A DNA stretch of 60,000 nt, taken from contig CAJNDS010002168.1 in the NCBI GenBank assembly GCA_905221605.1, positions 432,733-492,732 of the forward strand, read 5' to 3'. Of this stretch, positions 26,799-37,612 are shown piece after piece. The stretch comes from Symbiodinium natans (taxonomy: Eukaryota; Sar; Dinophyceae; Suessiales; Symbiodiniaceae). Below the pieces are notes generated by a model. The model worked only from the letters and a program-made list of their open reading frames with translations. It was not told the origin of the DNA and did not search any database. Numbering within the stretch: position 1 is the stretch's first letter; every line of letters begins with the position of its first letter. Both the position numbers and the translations under genes were made by a program.

Positions 26799-27284
26799 CT
26801 GCCGCAATCCCTTCCCCTAGTTACACGGGGTTACCCAGAGTCACCTTTTTCTTAAGAAATGCGGTAAGTCTACCCAACCTCTAAGGTACATGTCCCATTT
26901 GTTTACCGTGTAAGGGTTCCTCTAGGCAGATGTTTAACTCGGGCTTAGGGAAGCCCGAATTCAAGCCTAAACCCCAAACGCTGACCATCGAACTCAGCGC
27001 ACGACACTGCGAAAGCTCACAGTGCACGTTTGTGCTTTGGAGGGCCAAACCCAGCGTGCCCGCGGGAGTTTCGGGAGAGAAAATTCTTCTTGTTGATCCA
27101 AGTGTGAGGGGGAAGGGGGGGGGGGGGTGGGAGGGAATCGTAGGTCCAAATACGAGTAGATTCAGAAAGGGTGCGTAGTTTGGGGGTGGTACGGAAAGGG
27201 GCCCCCCTTGCCTGCAGCACCCCGGAACTAGCGCCTGCAACAATGGGCATGCTACTGCGACACCTTGATATAGGCTTGAGGGCT

Positions 27285-27433
27285 TACTTGGAGGTTCATG
27301 GTACTTATGAACCAATTATAACTGTACTTCTAACTGCACTTATAAGTCCCTTAATTAAGTGCCCTAATATGGCTATAAGTACAGTTCTAAGTACAGCCAT
27401 CATTGGCTAAGAAGTACCATGAACCTCCAAGTA
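27285..27433. mobile_element. 149-bp MITE-like element with perfect 22-bp inverted ends
   Basis: Starts TACTTGGAGGTTCATGGTAC and ends with its exact inverse; inner part also semi-palindromic (TTAATTAAGTGCC). Best-preserved copy of the AGGTTCAT family, so probably the most recent insertion. Confidence 0.92.
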
Positions 27434-27845
27434 GGGTCCTAGGTGTGCACTAGGGGTCCCTTTCTCGGTAACCTGAAACTTCTCATCAACAGGGTTTAGG
27501 GTTTAGGGTTCAGGGTTTTTTAGGGTTTTAGGGTTTAGGGTTTAGGGCTTAGGGTTTAGGGTTTTAGGGTTGAGGGTAGGATGCCTGCACCCCCCCCAAC
27601 CTCGTTGAGAAACCCCGCGCCCTAAAATCCCCAGACTGTCAGGGAAGCAGTAGGCGCCCCGACATTCGTGGTCTTAGATAGGCTTAGAGTTTAGGGTCCT
27701 AAACCCTAAACCCTAAACCCTAAACCCTAAATAGGTGACCTTGCTCTGTGCCGACCCGACCGCACGTGGATCTGGCTCTCCGCTGTGGTTTCACGGTGGC
27801 CAGGATCGAACCAGGCCTCCAGACTGATATAGGCGGCTATTACGT

Positions 27846-27957
27846 TGGGTTTAGGGTTTAGGGTTTAGGGTTTAGGGTTTAGGGTTTAGGGTTTAGGGTT
27901 TAGGGTTTAGGGTTTAGGGTTTAGGGTTTAGGGTTTAGGGTTTAGGGTTTAGGGTTT
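27846..27957 (+). repeat. interstitial TTTAGGG array, 16 units
   Basis: Perfect tandem repeat. Confidence 0.97.
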
Positions 27958-28188
27958 GGGGAGCAGCTTGAAATTTTCTAACAGGCTCGCGACTACGAAT
28001 GGACAGTACTGGTAGCACACTACTAATTCACCCTCAATGACGACAAGGGTCCAGACACAAAGCAAACGGGCAAAACCTCAAAGCAGCGGCACTGCCCCGG
28101 AAGGAATCCGTACAACTTTAGACGCTCCAACAGAACCATACCAGAGCCCCCTCCCCATACAGGGTATAGGATTGGGGTTTCGGACTTT

Positions 28189-28416
28189 CTATACTTGGGC
28201 CCCAGTGTCTTTGGGGGGGATAGGTTTCGATTCTCCGTGCTTGGTTGGGGAGGATCTATGTCGGAGGTCAGGGGGCCGGGAGCAAGGGAGCAGGGTTTCG
28301 TCTAAGTGCACCAGGCGGCCTGAATGGGACGCACTCTTCGCGCGGCGAATTTTGGTGACACAGCTGTCTGCCTCATGGTAGTATGATGCTTCTTGCTTGG
28401 GATCTTTGAGTGGCAC
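28189..28416 (-). CDS. candidate long exon, about 70 open codons
   Basis: Frame with DSCVTKIRRAKSASHSGRLV and HLDETLLPCSRPPDL; longer than chance would suggest in repeat-rich DNA, but the plus strand is open too. Boundaries not set. No family recognised. Confidence 0.3.
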   Translation of the reverse strand: MPLKDPKQEASYYHEADSCVTKIRRAKSASHSGRLVHLDETLLPCSRPPDLRHRSSPTKHGESKPIPPKDTGAQV

Positions 28417-29908
28417 ATGTACAGTTCACCTCGAACCTTGAAAGCGATGCTGTCGCTTCACCCCAAAGTCTCTGGTTAAGGGTTTAGTGTATTTAGGGTT
28501 TCTGGGTTAGAGAGCAAGAGAGTAAGGAGAGAATCAGCAAACGACAGCTACCTGAGAGGAGAAATGCGGAAGGGCACTCTAAAACCTAAACCCCCAACCT
28601 TCAAACCCCAAACCCTAGCAAAACCCTAAAGCCTGAACCCCGAGCCCTAAACGCTATAAAGCCTATAAAGCCGAGATTCATGGAACCTGCATCTCCAACG
28701 ACTCCAATGTCCCTAGAGCAACGATGTCCCCCTAAAGGGGGGAACTATACCAAGCGCAAAGGGTCCATGTACCTGAATAGTAGTGTCTAGAGATTAAGGG
28801 TGTAGGGTTCAGGGTTCTAGGTTTAGAGTTTTGAGTTTTGGGTTTAGAGTTTAGGGTTTTAGGGTTTTGTATAATTGGGCCGCAGAGTCATTAAATCAGA
28901 AGTGCCTCAAGGCCCAAGTATACCCTTTTTCGGCACATGGAACGTTGGGGAGCCGAACAAGGTGCGCTTCACCTTTTTGCTTCGTAGATAGGAGGTTGTT
29001 CCAGGTGTATGATTTGGAAACCAGAACGGCAAATTCGGAAAATCGGAAACGGGCCTGCATCGGAAACCAGAACGGCTGATTCATGAACCAGGGCAGCATA
29101 TAACCGGAAACCGGGTCCCCCTGCTGGTGAGTAGGGACTGCGGGAATTGAATTAGGCACAGTACCTTAATCTCCCCTAGATATACCCTTTAAGGGTTTCT
29201 GTAGGGAACCTAATTCCCTGATTCCCTACGAAGAACCAGTAAGGCGTCCGAGGCGCAGCATTGGCTCGGCATGCATTGCTACTCGCGCCCTGGAGGGTTG
29301 GGGATTTTCGTGTTGGGGCGGGGGGGGGGGGGGGACGGTTTAGGGTTTAGGGTTTAGGGTTTAGGGTTTAGGGTTTAGGGTTTAGGGTTTAGGGTTTAGG
29401 GTTTAGGGTTGGTTCGGGTGGGGGCTTAGGGTTCAGGGTTTTGCGAGGGTGTGGATACGGTGCCCATTTGCAAACATGCGGACGTTATAAATACCTAGAC
29501 AGGATAATGGGTCGGTCAGGGTCGGTGCCTGGTCGCCAAGGTCATTCCAAACAAGCCGACCACCACCCCTACCACCCCTACCACAACCCTCACCACTCCT
29601 ACACCCCTGCTGGGCCCTACCCTCCCGCGCCAGGGTCTACCTGGTGGAGGTCTAGGGGCGTCAGAGTGTGTGTGGTCTAGAAGAGGTCTAGGGGTACCAG
29701 GGTAAGCGCTGGAGGGTCTAGGGGCGGTGCGGGTTTGGTGGTGGTCTGGTCGGGGGGTGGGGGCGTCGGTTATAGGGTTTACAAGGTCGGGGCGTTGTCT
29801 GATCGGGTTCAGTGGCTTGCGAAATTAATCGGGGTCATCGGGCTTTATGGTAAAGGCCTTACTGGGGTGTAAGGGCTTTGGGGGTAAAGGGGGTTTATTG
29901 TATTTTCT

Positions 29909-29941
<33 letters not shown>

Positions 29942-30507
29942 TTCTTTCTTTCTTTCTTTGCGGGGGCTTCAAAAATTTTGCCTGTATGGCTTAGAGGACT
30001 TATAGGTTTGTCAGGCTTGAAATTTCGGCTTTTACCTTGAGGCACAGCACCCCCCGGCCAGTGTCTCAGGCCCGCAGGAGTAGCCCAAGAGCTACCGTAT
30101 TTAAATTTAAACCCTAAACCCTAAACTATTGCCTTAAAAAGGAAAGCTTGTGAACTATTGGGCATATTTCGGGCTGCAAGGCTTGCGTTTACCAAAACTA
30201 GGGTTTAGGGTTTAGAGTTTAGTGTTTAGGGCTTAGGGCCATAAAAGCAACCCTTAGCCCGAAACCCAAACAAAGCCCTAAACCCCTGCCCGGATAGTTG
30301 GTGGAACTGAGTTCCCCACGTGACAGGGACCTGAGTGGATATGGGAACAGGGTGTAGGGATGTGTAGGGTTTAGGCACCCTATTGTGCTGATTTTGTTGG
30401 GCTTACGAACAGTGATGTACGGCTTACTAACCCCCAACCAAAGCCCTATAAACCCTGCATACCCTACGCATGAGATTCCATGGACTCTGCTATTTTTTCG
30501 GCGCTAC
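28417..30507. other. repeat-rich stretch, 2.1 kb
   Basis: Contains an element of the GGTCCATGTACC family split by TTTAGGG-like sequence (28755-28940), two copies of CGGAAACCAGAACGG (29010-29080), TTTAGGG array 29338-29410, CCACCCCTA-type repeats (29560-29600), a GT microsatellite (29917-29938) and TTTC repeats. No proven exon. Confidence 0.6.
29338..29410 (+). repeat. interstitial TTTAGGG array, 10 units
   Basis: Perfect tandem repeat following a G tract. Confidence 0.97.
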
Positions 30508-30548
30508 CTTTGAAGACGCCGGAGGGCCAGAGGGCCTCGACGGGGTAC
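30508..30548 (-). CDS. candidate exon, YPVEALWPSGVFK frame
   Basis: Acceptor gttgag|G, 13 codons YPVEALWPSGVFK, donor G|gtagcg. Both ends look good and the frame stays open 15 codons further. Confidence 0.45.
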
Positions 30549-30774
30549 CTCAACTTTAAACCAAAATAGTCAGAATCAACACCTGAACCCTAAAGCCTAA
30601 AGCCCAAATCCCAAACCTGAAAGCCCCAAACACCTTCAACCAAGCCCAAAACATCCCAAAAACTTTGGCGGCCTCAGTGTTTTTGCAGTTTTTTGGGTGG
30701 AAGGGCTTCAAGAGCCCTAAAGACTTGGGGGGGGGGGGGGGGGGGCAGGGTGTGGGAGTGGCAAGCCACGGCAG

Positions 30775-30836
30775 CTAGCAAGCATTGATGACCAAAAGCA
30801 TGTATTTCCCTGCGGCTTGATCTTTCACAAACAGCC
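30775..30836 (-). CDS. candidate exon, LFVKDQAAGKYMLLVINAC then stop
   Basis: Acceptor gtggaag|GG, frame LFVKDQAAGKYMLLVINAC and TAG. Plus strand also open (GKPRQLASIDDQKHV), so strand is by context. Confidence 0.35.
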
Positions 30837-31012
30837 CTTCCACAAAAGAACTCTTAGCTCAAAAACCTAGCCTAACCTGAAAAAAACACACATTCCGCAA
30901 AGGGACCCCCCCAGAAGATCACTATGCCCCCTGCGCACAGAGACCGCTAACTCACAAGCACCGTGCCCCGCGACCTCTACAGGCCTTCAAGGGCTTCCGT
31001 GATGTAGGCCTA

Positions 31013-31080
31013 CTTGGTAGCCCAGTAACCATATTTCGATAAGGGCACCCTTTTGTTGGTTACTTTACAAGGGAACCTTG
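31013..31080. mobile_element. GTAGCCCAGT-family MITE, left half only
   Basis: CTTGGTAGCCCAGTAACC to GGGAACCTTGA, truncated on the right. Confidence 0.8.
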
Positions 31081-31543
31081 ATTTTTTTTAACAATCGTAG
31101 GCTTGCGGGTCCAAGGGGTAAGGTTTGTGGAATTAGTGAAGCTCTGCGTTCGGGGTGAAGGAATTTGGTTCAGGGTTTGAGGTTCATGCAGGGAATGGGG
31201 GCTAAGGGTTTGGGGTTTAAGGGCCTGAAACAAAAAGACGAGGCGCGTTCCCTTGGGCTGAGTCCTCCTCGGGCGTCGGACACACTCGAGTGATGAGAGT
31301 CTGGGGTCTGGAGTCAATCTTTACATATCAGTCCTCCGAAACCCTAAACCCTAAAGCCTAAACCCTAAACCCTATACCCTAAAGTTCTCTGTAGCACTCT
31401 GTTCAGTCGTCTACAAGGGAGGGATGGAGAGAGGGAGAGATGGAGTGGAGGGGAGGGGCAGGAAACCCAGAACTATCCCAAAAGGGACAGCAGCTGCATT
31501 GATCAATCCCTAAACCCTAAACCCTAAACCCTAAACCCTAAAC

Positions 31544-31616
31544 CCTGCCACATGCAAGGCTTCCGGTCCATCTGGGAAAAACACACGACCCAAGGCTTCC
31601 TGGACTCCTTTGTCGC
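31544..31616 (-). CDS. candidate exon, ATKESRKPWVVCFSQMD frame
   Basis: Acceptor gggag|G, 24 codons ATKESRKPWVVCFSQMDRKP..., donor G|gtttag lying at the very start of a TTTAGGG tract (in transcript sense). Confidence 0.45.
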
Positions 31617-31685
31617 CTCCCCATGAGCAGCTAAATCCAAAACCCTAGGCCCGCTTAAGAACCCGAAAGCCCCAGTGCTTAAACC

Positions 31686-31865
31686 CTAAACCCTCAACCC
31701 CGAAACCCCGAAACCCCTAAACCCCTAAACCCCTAACCCCTAAACCACCAAACCCCTCAACCCCTAAACCCCTAAACCCTAAGCCCCTAAACCCCTAAGC
31801 CCCTAAACCCTAAACCCCAACCCCTAAACCCTAAACCCTAAGCCCCTCGAAGCCCTGAACCCTAA
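31686..31865 (-). repeat. CCCCTAAA variant array
   Basis: Mostly CCCCTAAA with CCCTAAA, CCCCGAAA and CCCCTAAG units. Confidence 0.92.
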
Positions 31866-32397
31866 ACCCGACAACAGGCCGAGCGTCCGAAGTCTCAACA
31901 GCCCACAGTTTCCCGGCCGAACGGGTCCAACTGGGAAGGGTTTTGGGTATTTGGTTCAGGGTTCAGGGTTTAGGGCATAGAGCCCCCTAGAACAGGATCT
32001 ACCTACTTCAACAACCCTAACCCCTAAGCCCTAAATTGCGCAACTGGAATCCTCAGGGTCCATCTACCGATATGGTATATACTATAGGGGCCTGAAGAAG
32101 TATGACTACCGGGTTATGAGGGAATACTATTCGTAACTATTCCAACCCCTTATATACCTGGGCCCTAAAGCTACACTGTAGAGGCTCAAGGGCTCCTACA
32201 GTGTAGGGTTTAGGGTTTAGAGTTTAGGGTTTATACGGTGCCGGTTTTGAAACACCCGGACATGTAAACAGACAAACAGGTATTTCATACGACCTCCGTA
32301 GAGTGCGGCGTCAGGCCGCCCAGCATTTTAAACATCCGGAAACCCCTCCACCCTTCTTGGGGTTGGCCGCCCTCCACTTATTTAAAAATCGTCACCG

Positions 32398-32506
32398 TAG
32401 GGTTTAGGGTTTAGGGTTTAGGGTTTAGGGTTTAGGGTTTAGGGTTTAGGGTTTAGGGTTTAGGGTTTAGGGTTTAGGGTTTAGGGTTTAGGGTTTAGGG
32501 TTTAAG
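32398..32506 (+). repeat. interstitial TTTAGGG array, 15 units
   Basis: Perfect tandem repeat. Confidence 0.97.
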
Positions 32507-32560
32507 GCAACCTAAGGCCGAGTTTTACAGCCTTTACACCCTTAATCCTGAACCCCCTGT

Positions 32561-32683
32561 TCATATAGAGCTGATTCTACACCCGGGGCACCCACGAACC
32601 TCACCAAACCGGAGAAGTCTCACACAAAATCCTGCAGCTGAACAATCATCGCCTTCCTGTTTTGAAGAGTCGGTCCAAAGGTT
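32561..32683 (-). CDS. candidate exon, 40 open codons then stop
   Basis: Acceptor gactccag|A, frame NLWTDSSKQEGDDCSAAGFC and VRLLRFGEVRGCP, to TGA. Protein-like, no family recognised. Confidence 0.4.
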   Translation of the reverse strand, partial: NLWTDSSKQEGDDCSAAGFCVRLLRFGEVRGCPGCRISSI

Positions 32684-32966
32684 CTGGAGTCAACTCCAAA
32701 AGCGTTCATGCATTTGCATCAGAATCAGCTTGTAAGCGGCTTTGGGTTTAGGGTTGCATTCTCATTGTCAGAATCCAACTCAACCCTAAACCCTAAACCC
32801 TGAACCCTGAACCCTAAACCCTAAACCCTTCGAAAAACGCCGTCGACGGCACAGAGCAGTCCTAGAGAAGATCGGCCTCGACGGGTGTGCAACGGGTATA
32901 GGGTTTAGGGTTTGGGTTTAGGGTTTAGGGTTTGGGGTTTGGGGTTTAGGGTTTAGGGTTTGGGGT

Positions 32967-33197
32967 TTAGGGTCCAGCTCGAGATTTCCAACAAATGTTG
33001 CCCAAAAGTCCTTCAATCCTCCGCGCCCTGCACGCTGAAACCATGTAAGTAAGTCCAGGCGAGGAACACATCATGAGGAACGAGCCCAAGGGGCACAAAG
33101 CGAAGATGATGGATGCAGTCCTCGGCGTGCGCATCTGTTCTAATTCCAGGTGCTCTTCACTGAGTCGGGTGGTCTGGTGCAAAGTTCGAAGGTTTAG
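32967..33197 (-). CDS. candidate long exon, about 76 codons, part hydrophobic
   Basis: Frame with LHQTTRLSEEHLELEQMR then TASIIFALCPLGSFLMMC (membrane-like) and ends TAA. One of the longest open frames here; an internal acceptor tttcag at 33042-33047 offers another reading. Confidence 0.4.
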   Translation of the reverse strand, partial: LNLRTLHQTTRLSEEHLELEQMRTPRTASIIFALCPLGSFLMMCSSPGLTYMVSACRARRIEGLLGNICWKSRAGP

Positions 33198-33365
33198 GGT
33201 TATTGTAGTTCGAGGGAAGCATATATATATATACATATTTATGTAGGAAACGCTAGGAAGAGAGGTAAGGGGCAGATGCAGAGGTGGAACATGTGAAAGA
33301 ACGAAACCCTTCTTCCCCCAGGATGATGTACCCCCTGCGAAACGTTTTGCGCCTTTAAAACAAAA

Positions 33366-33493
33366 CTTGGCAGCCCAGCAACCATATCAGAATAAGGTGT
33401 TTGGCTCTTTGTTTTTGTTTTATTGGGGTTGGTTACTTTATAAGGGAACCTTGAACCAACCAAAAAAGGTAAAGGGTAGCACTGGGCTACCAC
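33366..33493. mobile_element. MITE-like element, GTAGCCCAGT family
   Basis: GGCAGCCCAGCAACCATATC to CACTGGGCTACCAC, full copy with a T-rich insertion. Confidence 0.85.
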
Positions 33494-33604
33494 GTTGCAG
33501 CTTCAAGACAAAAAGTCCTGCGACGTCTTCCGAGAAACAGCACTGGGCAAGCTAAACTTTTAACCCTAAACCCGAAACCCGCCATAAGCCCGAAACCCTA
33601 GCCC

Positions 33605-33830
33605 CGAGGCTCTTGTGTAGTACCTTTCTGGGTAGTACTGTATACTTTTTTACCCACCTTCGTTGTAAGCCTCGCGAGCCTCCGAACGATATCAATGATC
33701 TCGGTGAGAGAGAGAGAGAGAGAAACACATTAACGCCGTCATGCAAGGGGATCCGTGTCATCCGTGAGTAAGTATACTAAAATCACCTTTAACCCAAAAA
33801 GGAACTACATGAGAGCCTGCAGGTCACCCT
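33605..33830. mobile_element. CTCCTTTTTGGG-family element split by about 110 bp
   Basis: GAGGCTCTTGTGTAGTACC...GTATAC, then unrelated sequence with an AG microsatellite, then GTATACTAAAATCACC...AGGAACTACATGAGAGCC. The halves match 54556-54640, where they are contiguous. Confidence 0.7.
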
Positions 33831-33875
33831 AAACCCTAAACCCTAAACCCAAGACCCAAAACCCAAAACCCTAAC

Positions 33876-33967
33876 CCCCTGAAGCCAAAGGTTCGTGACT
33901 GCGAAGCACATCGCCCCAAGCTTGGCAAAAACAGTGAGAGTGCAGAAGACCAAGAAGAAGGACGATC
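33876..33967 (-). CDS. candidate exon, transmembrane-like
   Basis: Acceptor gtggcag|GA, 30 codons SSFFLVFCTLTVFAKLGAMC..., donor GGG|gttagg. Strongly hydrophobic. Plus strand open as well (KPKVRDCEAHRPKLG), so strand is an inference. Confidence 0.4.
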
Positions 33968-34522
33968 CTGCCACTACAGGTTTAGGGTTTAGGGTTTAGG
34001 GTTTAGGGTTTGGGGTTTAGGGTTTAGGGCTTCTAGGGTTTGGGCATACTAGCAAAGCTTTCTGAAGGGAAGCTCAGATTACCTTTGGGTCTTGAAAGGA
34101 TTTACCTTTGGGCGTTGAGAGGATTAGTGCAGCCCTAAACGGGGAAAGCGCGACAGGTGCCAAAGAGTCCACAACCAGCCCCTGAGACGATGTAGGGTTT
34201 CGGGTTTAAGGGGTACATGAGATTTAGGCTTCGGCGAACCGTCATCCGTCCCAAAGCCAGCAGTCGTCAAAAGCCAAGACACTAAACCCTCCTCCTGGAA
34301 GTCTAACTTTCTTGCATTTTACGGTTTGGCTGGCAAAGGGGGTTTTGAACTTGCGGAACAGGTTCGGAATCAGTCAGTCGCTTACGCGAAACATGAACCC
34401 TAAACCCTCACAGGCGCAACTGCATGTGAGTTCTAGGTTGCCTGGAACGAGATGCTCTAAATATTAAGGTGTATGAACCGCAAACCCTTTTAGGGCTCAT
34501 TTAGTCCCCAGTCACACACCAC

Positions 34523-34577
34523 TGCAGCCTAGGAAAGTTTGCACATGGAAGAGCATCGACCATGAAGAAAAGCAGTC
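34523..34577 (-). CDS. candidate exon, LLFFMVDALPCANFPRL frame
   Basis: Acceptor gatgtag|GA, 17 codons, GT donor. Hydrophobic; plus strand also open. Confidence 0.35.
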
Positions 34578-35002
34578 CTACATCAACCAAAGGACGAGAG
34601 AACATGGTAGCACAGGGTTGGTTTAGGGTTTAGGAGTTTAGGGTTGAGGGTTGAGGATGTATGGGGCTTCCACCCCTCCCTATCAGAAGCCCTTTGGATA
34701 CCTCAACCGCCATAGTCTTTCGAGTTAACCACAGAACGAAACTATCAAGGTTCAATACAAACTAACAACCGAGAAGCCTGCATAAACCGTTAGATAGCAC
34801 AAGGGGCACCTCGTAGTGCTGGGCCACGCAGGGAGCGAAAGGGTTTAGGGTTTAGGGTTTCGGGTTTAGGGTTTAGGGTTGAGGCTGCACAATGGTCAGA
34901 TCGTGTCCTGCTGTGGTAATGGCGCTGCCAGTTGTGGCGCTGCCCATGGTTTTCCTCAGCAACCCAAGCAGGGTTCAGGGTTTAGGGTTTAGGATTTAGG
35001 GT

Positions 35003-35180
35003 TTAGGGTAAGCACGTACGCCTTTCAACGCTGTCTCCAGTACTGCTCTTGTAACCTCTCAACAGCCTGAACAGCAAGAACGCTGCTTGTGCGACTGTTT
35101 GGGGGGAATGGATGGGCATAAGTGAGGAAGTGCTAACAATCATTTCCGCAGCTGCCTTGTCGGGTTGCATGCCTTTCGGG
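35003..35180 (-). CDS. candidate long exon, 58 codons then stop
   Basis: Pyrimidine-rich acceptor ttcctgttcag|C, frame PKGMQPDKAAAEMIVSTSSL, QTVAQAAFLLFRLLRGYKSS, to TAA. Good composition and one of the longest frames. No family recognised. Confidence 0.45.
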
Positions 35181-35560
35181 CTGAACAGGAATAACGGTCC
35201 ATCGGAAATGGGAAATGCTTCTTAATACAGACCGGGGATAAACTTAAACCCTAAACCCTATACCCTACGTAAGCCCTAAACCCTAACCCCAAACCCTAAA
35301 CTCTAAACCCTAAACCCTAAACCCTATCCCCCCCCCTTCAGTAGGGTTGTAAGGGTTTCGGGGTTGAGGGCTGGGCGAACTGACCTAAGTGAGGGCACTG
35401 AGGGCTTCGCTGCAGGACTCCGGAGCACCAGAAGCCAGGGTTTAGGGTTTAGGGTTTAGGGTTTAGGGCTATGAACAAAAACCCAATGTCTGAACTCCTA
35501 ACCCGTGACCCCCTGACCTCTTCAACCCTAATTAAACCCAAAACACACCCATCCTTAAAG

Positions 35561-35645
35561 GTCCATGTGCCTGAATAGGGCGTACTTGAGCCTTAAAGTA
35601 CTCATTGTTCGGTGACTCTGGGGCCCAAGTACTAGGGTATGTGGT
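35561..35645. mobile_element. short element, GGTCCATGTACC family
   Basis: GGTCCATGTGCCTGAATAGG ... GGGGCCCAAGTACTAGGGTA. Relatives at 5310-5400, 6868-6950, 17838-17930, 43465-43545 and 45270-45395; a full form is inverted-ended (GGTCCATG...CATGGACC). Confidence 0.75.
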
Positions 35646-35707
35646 CATTGCCTACAAACTCGAAACCCTAAACCCCATTTTTGAGAACTTCCCCGTGTGG
35701 ACATTTA

Positions 35708-35822
35708 GGGAATCCTACCCTAAACCCTAAACTAAACCCTAAACCCTAAACCCTAAACCCTAAGCCCTAAACCCTAAACCCTAAACCCTAAACCCTAAAC
35801 CCTAAACCCTAAACCCTCAACC
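35708..35822 (-). repeat. interstitial CCCTAAA array
   Basis: About 16 units with few variants. Confidence 0.96.
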
Positions 35823-35994
35823 CTCCCTGATTTGTTTAAGGAATCCTGAGGCGAGGCGCAGAGCGAAGCGTGTTCGCTGCAGCCGCTGGGAGGCGTTTTC
35901 GGAGCTTACACCTTCAATTGGTTTAGGGGCTTAGGGTTTAGGGTTTGGGGTTTGAGGTTTAGGGTTTAGGGTTTGCGTGGGGTTTGGGGTTTGG

Positions 35995-36117
35995 GGTTTT
36001 GGGGTTTGGGGGTTTTGGGGTTTTGGGGTTTTGGGGTTTTGGGGTTCTGGGGTTTTGGGGTTTTGGGGCTTTGGGGTTTTGGGGTTTTGGGGTTTTGGGG
36101 TTTTGGGGTTTTGGGGG
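35995..36117 (+). repeat. TTTTGGGG array
   Basis: About 14 GGGGTTTT units with two single-base variants; inverse of the 8224-8308 array. Confidence 0.95.
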
Positions 36118-36134
36118 CGCTAGACCGGCTGCAC

Positions 36135-36225
36135 TAGCATTATCAGGTCCGGATTGGGTTTGAAGGCTTCGGGCTTATGAGATTGCAATTTCTGGTGGCA
36201 TTCACTCCTAGTCCTCTGCGCCTTC
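36135..36225 (-). CDS. candidate exon, KAQRTRSECHQKLQSHKPEAF frame
   Basis: Acceptor tttcaag|G, 30 codons KAQRTRSECHQKLQSHKPEA..., donor CTA|gtgcag. Confidence 0.45.
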
Positions 36226-36375
36226 CTTGAAACCCTAGAAGCAGCCCTCAACCCTGAACCACCCCGAAACCCTGACCCCCACGCCCTGAACCGTCCTAAA
36301 CCCACGAACCCCAATACCCCAAAAACCAACACCGAGCAAGTACCCTGTAAGGGTTCGGAGTTGAGGGTTTAGGGA

Positions 36376-36458
36376 TCAGGCATAGGAGGCGCAGCATTGT
36401 GGTTTCTTTTGCGTTGGAACCAGAAACGTAGCGTGCTTCTTGACAAACAGCTGAATGG
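36376..36458 (-). CDS. candidate exon, IQLFVKKHATFLVPTQKK then stop
   Basis: Acceptor tctcaag|CC, frame IQLFVKKHATFLVPTQKKPQ and a few more codons to TGA. Confidence 0.4.
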
Positions 36459-36936
36459 CTTGAGATTTCGGGCTTCAGATGTCAAGGCGCTTTAGAAGTT
36501 TGGGGAATTGAGGCTTCAGAGGTCTACGCTCGTCGGGGTTTAGGGAGTTGAGGCAGAAGGCTTTAGAGCTTGAGGGGATCGGTATGTATGTGAGGCTTAA
36601 TGGAGTAGAATGTGCGGCTTAGGCTCAAGAGCTTGAAGGAGTTTCGGCTTTTGGGGGTTTTGCGGGCTGTGCCCTACACCCAAAACCCTGAACCCTAAAA
36701 ACCCTAAACCCAAAAACGCTTTGGGCTGTCTCGGATTGCGTGTTCAGGGCATCGCAGCCTCAACCCTTCAAGGGGTGGGGTTTAGGGCTGATGAAGATAG
36801 CAATAGCAACCCTTTCACGTGGGTTTAGGCCTTAGCGTTGATACTATGACTACCCCTTCTAGAGGTGCAAATCTCCTTGGTGCCATAGCGATATAGCCAC
36901 CTATATGTTTGAGATGCAAGCTCGCTCTACCCCCTC

Positions 36937-36967
<31 letters not shown>

Positions 36968-36994
36968 AAAGGAGAGAGAGAGAGAGAGCCTAAC

Positions 36995-37117
36995 CTTCCA
37001 ACAAAAATCGCTGATGTAGCCGCCTAGCGAGTCTTGGTCATCGTCGTCCAGGGCTTCGTGGCTGCCGTACTTGTACACCTCAGGGCTTTGAGTGGATAGG
37101 GGCCCTCCCTGAAGGAT
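36995..37117 (-). CDS. candidate exon, 41 codons with acidic run
   Basis: Acceptor tgcccgag|A, frame ILQGGPLSTQSPEVYKYGSH then EALDDDDQDSLGGYISDFCWK, donor AAG|gttagg followed by a CT tract. Phase 0 at both ends and directly joinable to 37192-37266. Confidence 0.55.
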
Positions 37118-37191
37118 CTCGGGCACACCAAGAAGAGGCTTTCGAGCCCCTCAGGGTCCATGTAGCGCATAAGGGTATACCCTTAAGGAAC

Positions 37192-37266
37192 TTCCTCTTT
37201 TTCAAATGAGAAGCCATACGCCGGCAACTGACCGATTAGGATGATGGGCCCAGGCAAGCTTGCTAC
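37192..37266 (-). CDS. candidate exon, LPGPIILIGQLPAYGF frame
   Basis: Acceptor agatgcag|G, 25 codons VASLPGPIILIGQLPAYGFS..., donor GAA|gttcct. Ends in phase 0, matching the next exon at 36995-37117 (short 74-bp intron). Confidence 0.5.
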
Positions 37267-37586
37267 CTGCATCTCTAGCTAGACCCCGGACAACCGCCTA
37301 AAATGCTAAACCCTGTAACGTACAAACCCTCTCAACCGAAACACTCTATGAAAATGTAACACTAAACCCTAAACCCTAAACAATAAACCATGTATCCAGC
37401 TCCGGAGGGCATGCATTCAACAAAGACAGAGACTGGGGGTGGAGAGCTTGGAGGGTTCAGGGCATAGGGCCTTAGGCCTTAGGGTTTAGGGTTTAGGGTT
37501 TAGGGTTTAGGGTTTAGGGTTTAGGGTTTAGGGTTTAGGGCAAAAGCTCTGACCAAGGGGCAATGTGCAAGCTGTAGTCGACGGCA

Positions 37587-37612
37587 TAACCTGTGCGTGA
37601 GCACAGGTTACT
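37587..37612. repeat. small perfect hairpin
   Basis: TAACCTGTGC GTGA GCACAGGTTA, 10-bp stem, bracketed by CGACGGC direct repeats. Function unknown. Confidence 0.8.

Noticed and set aside
34228-34281. SWLLTTAGFGTDDG, resembling a K+ channel pore
   Set aside because: No T-x-G-[YF]-G-D filter, no neighbouring S5/S6 motif that can be joined; too short.
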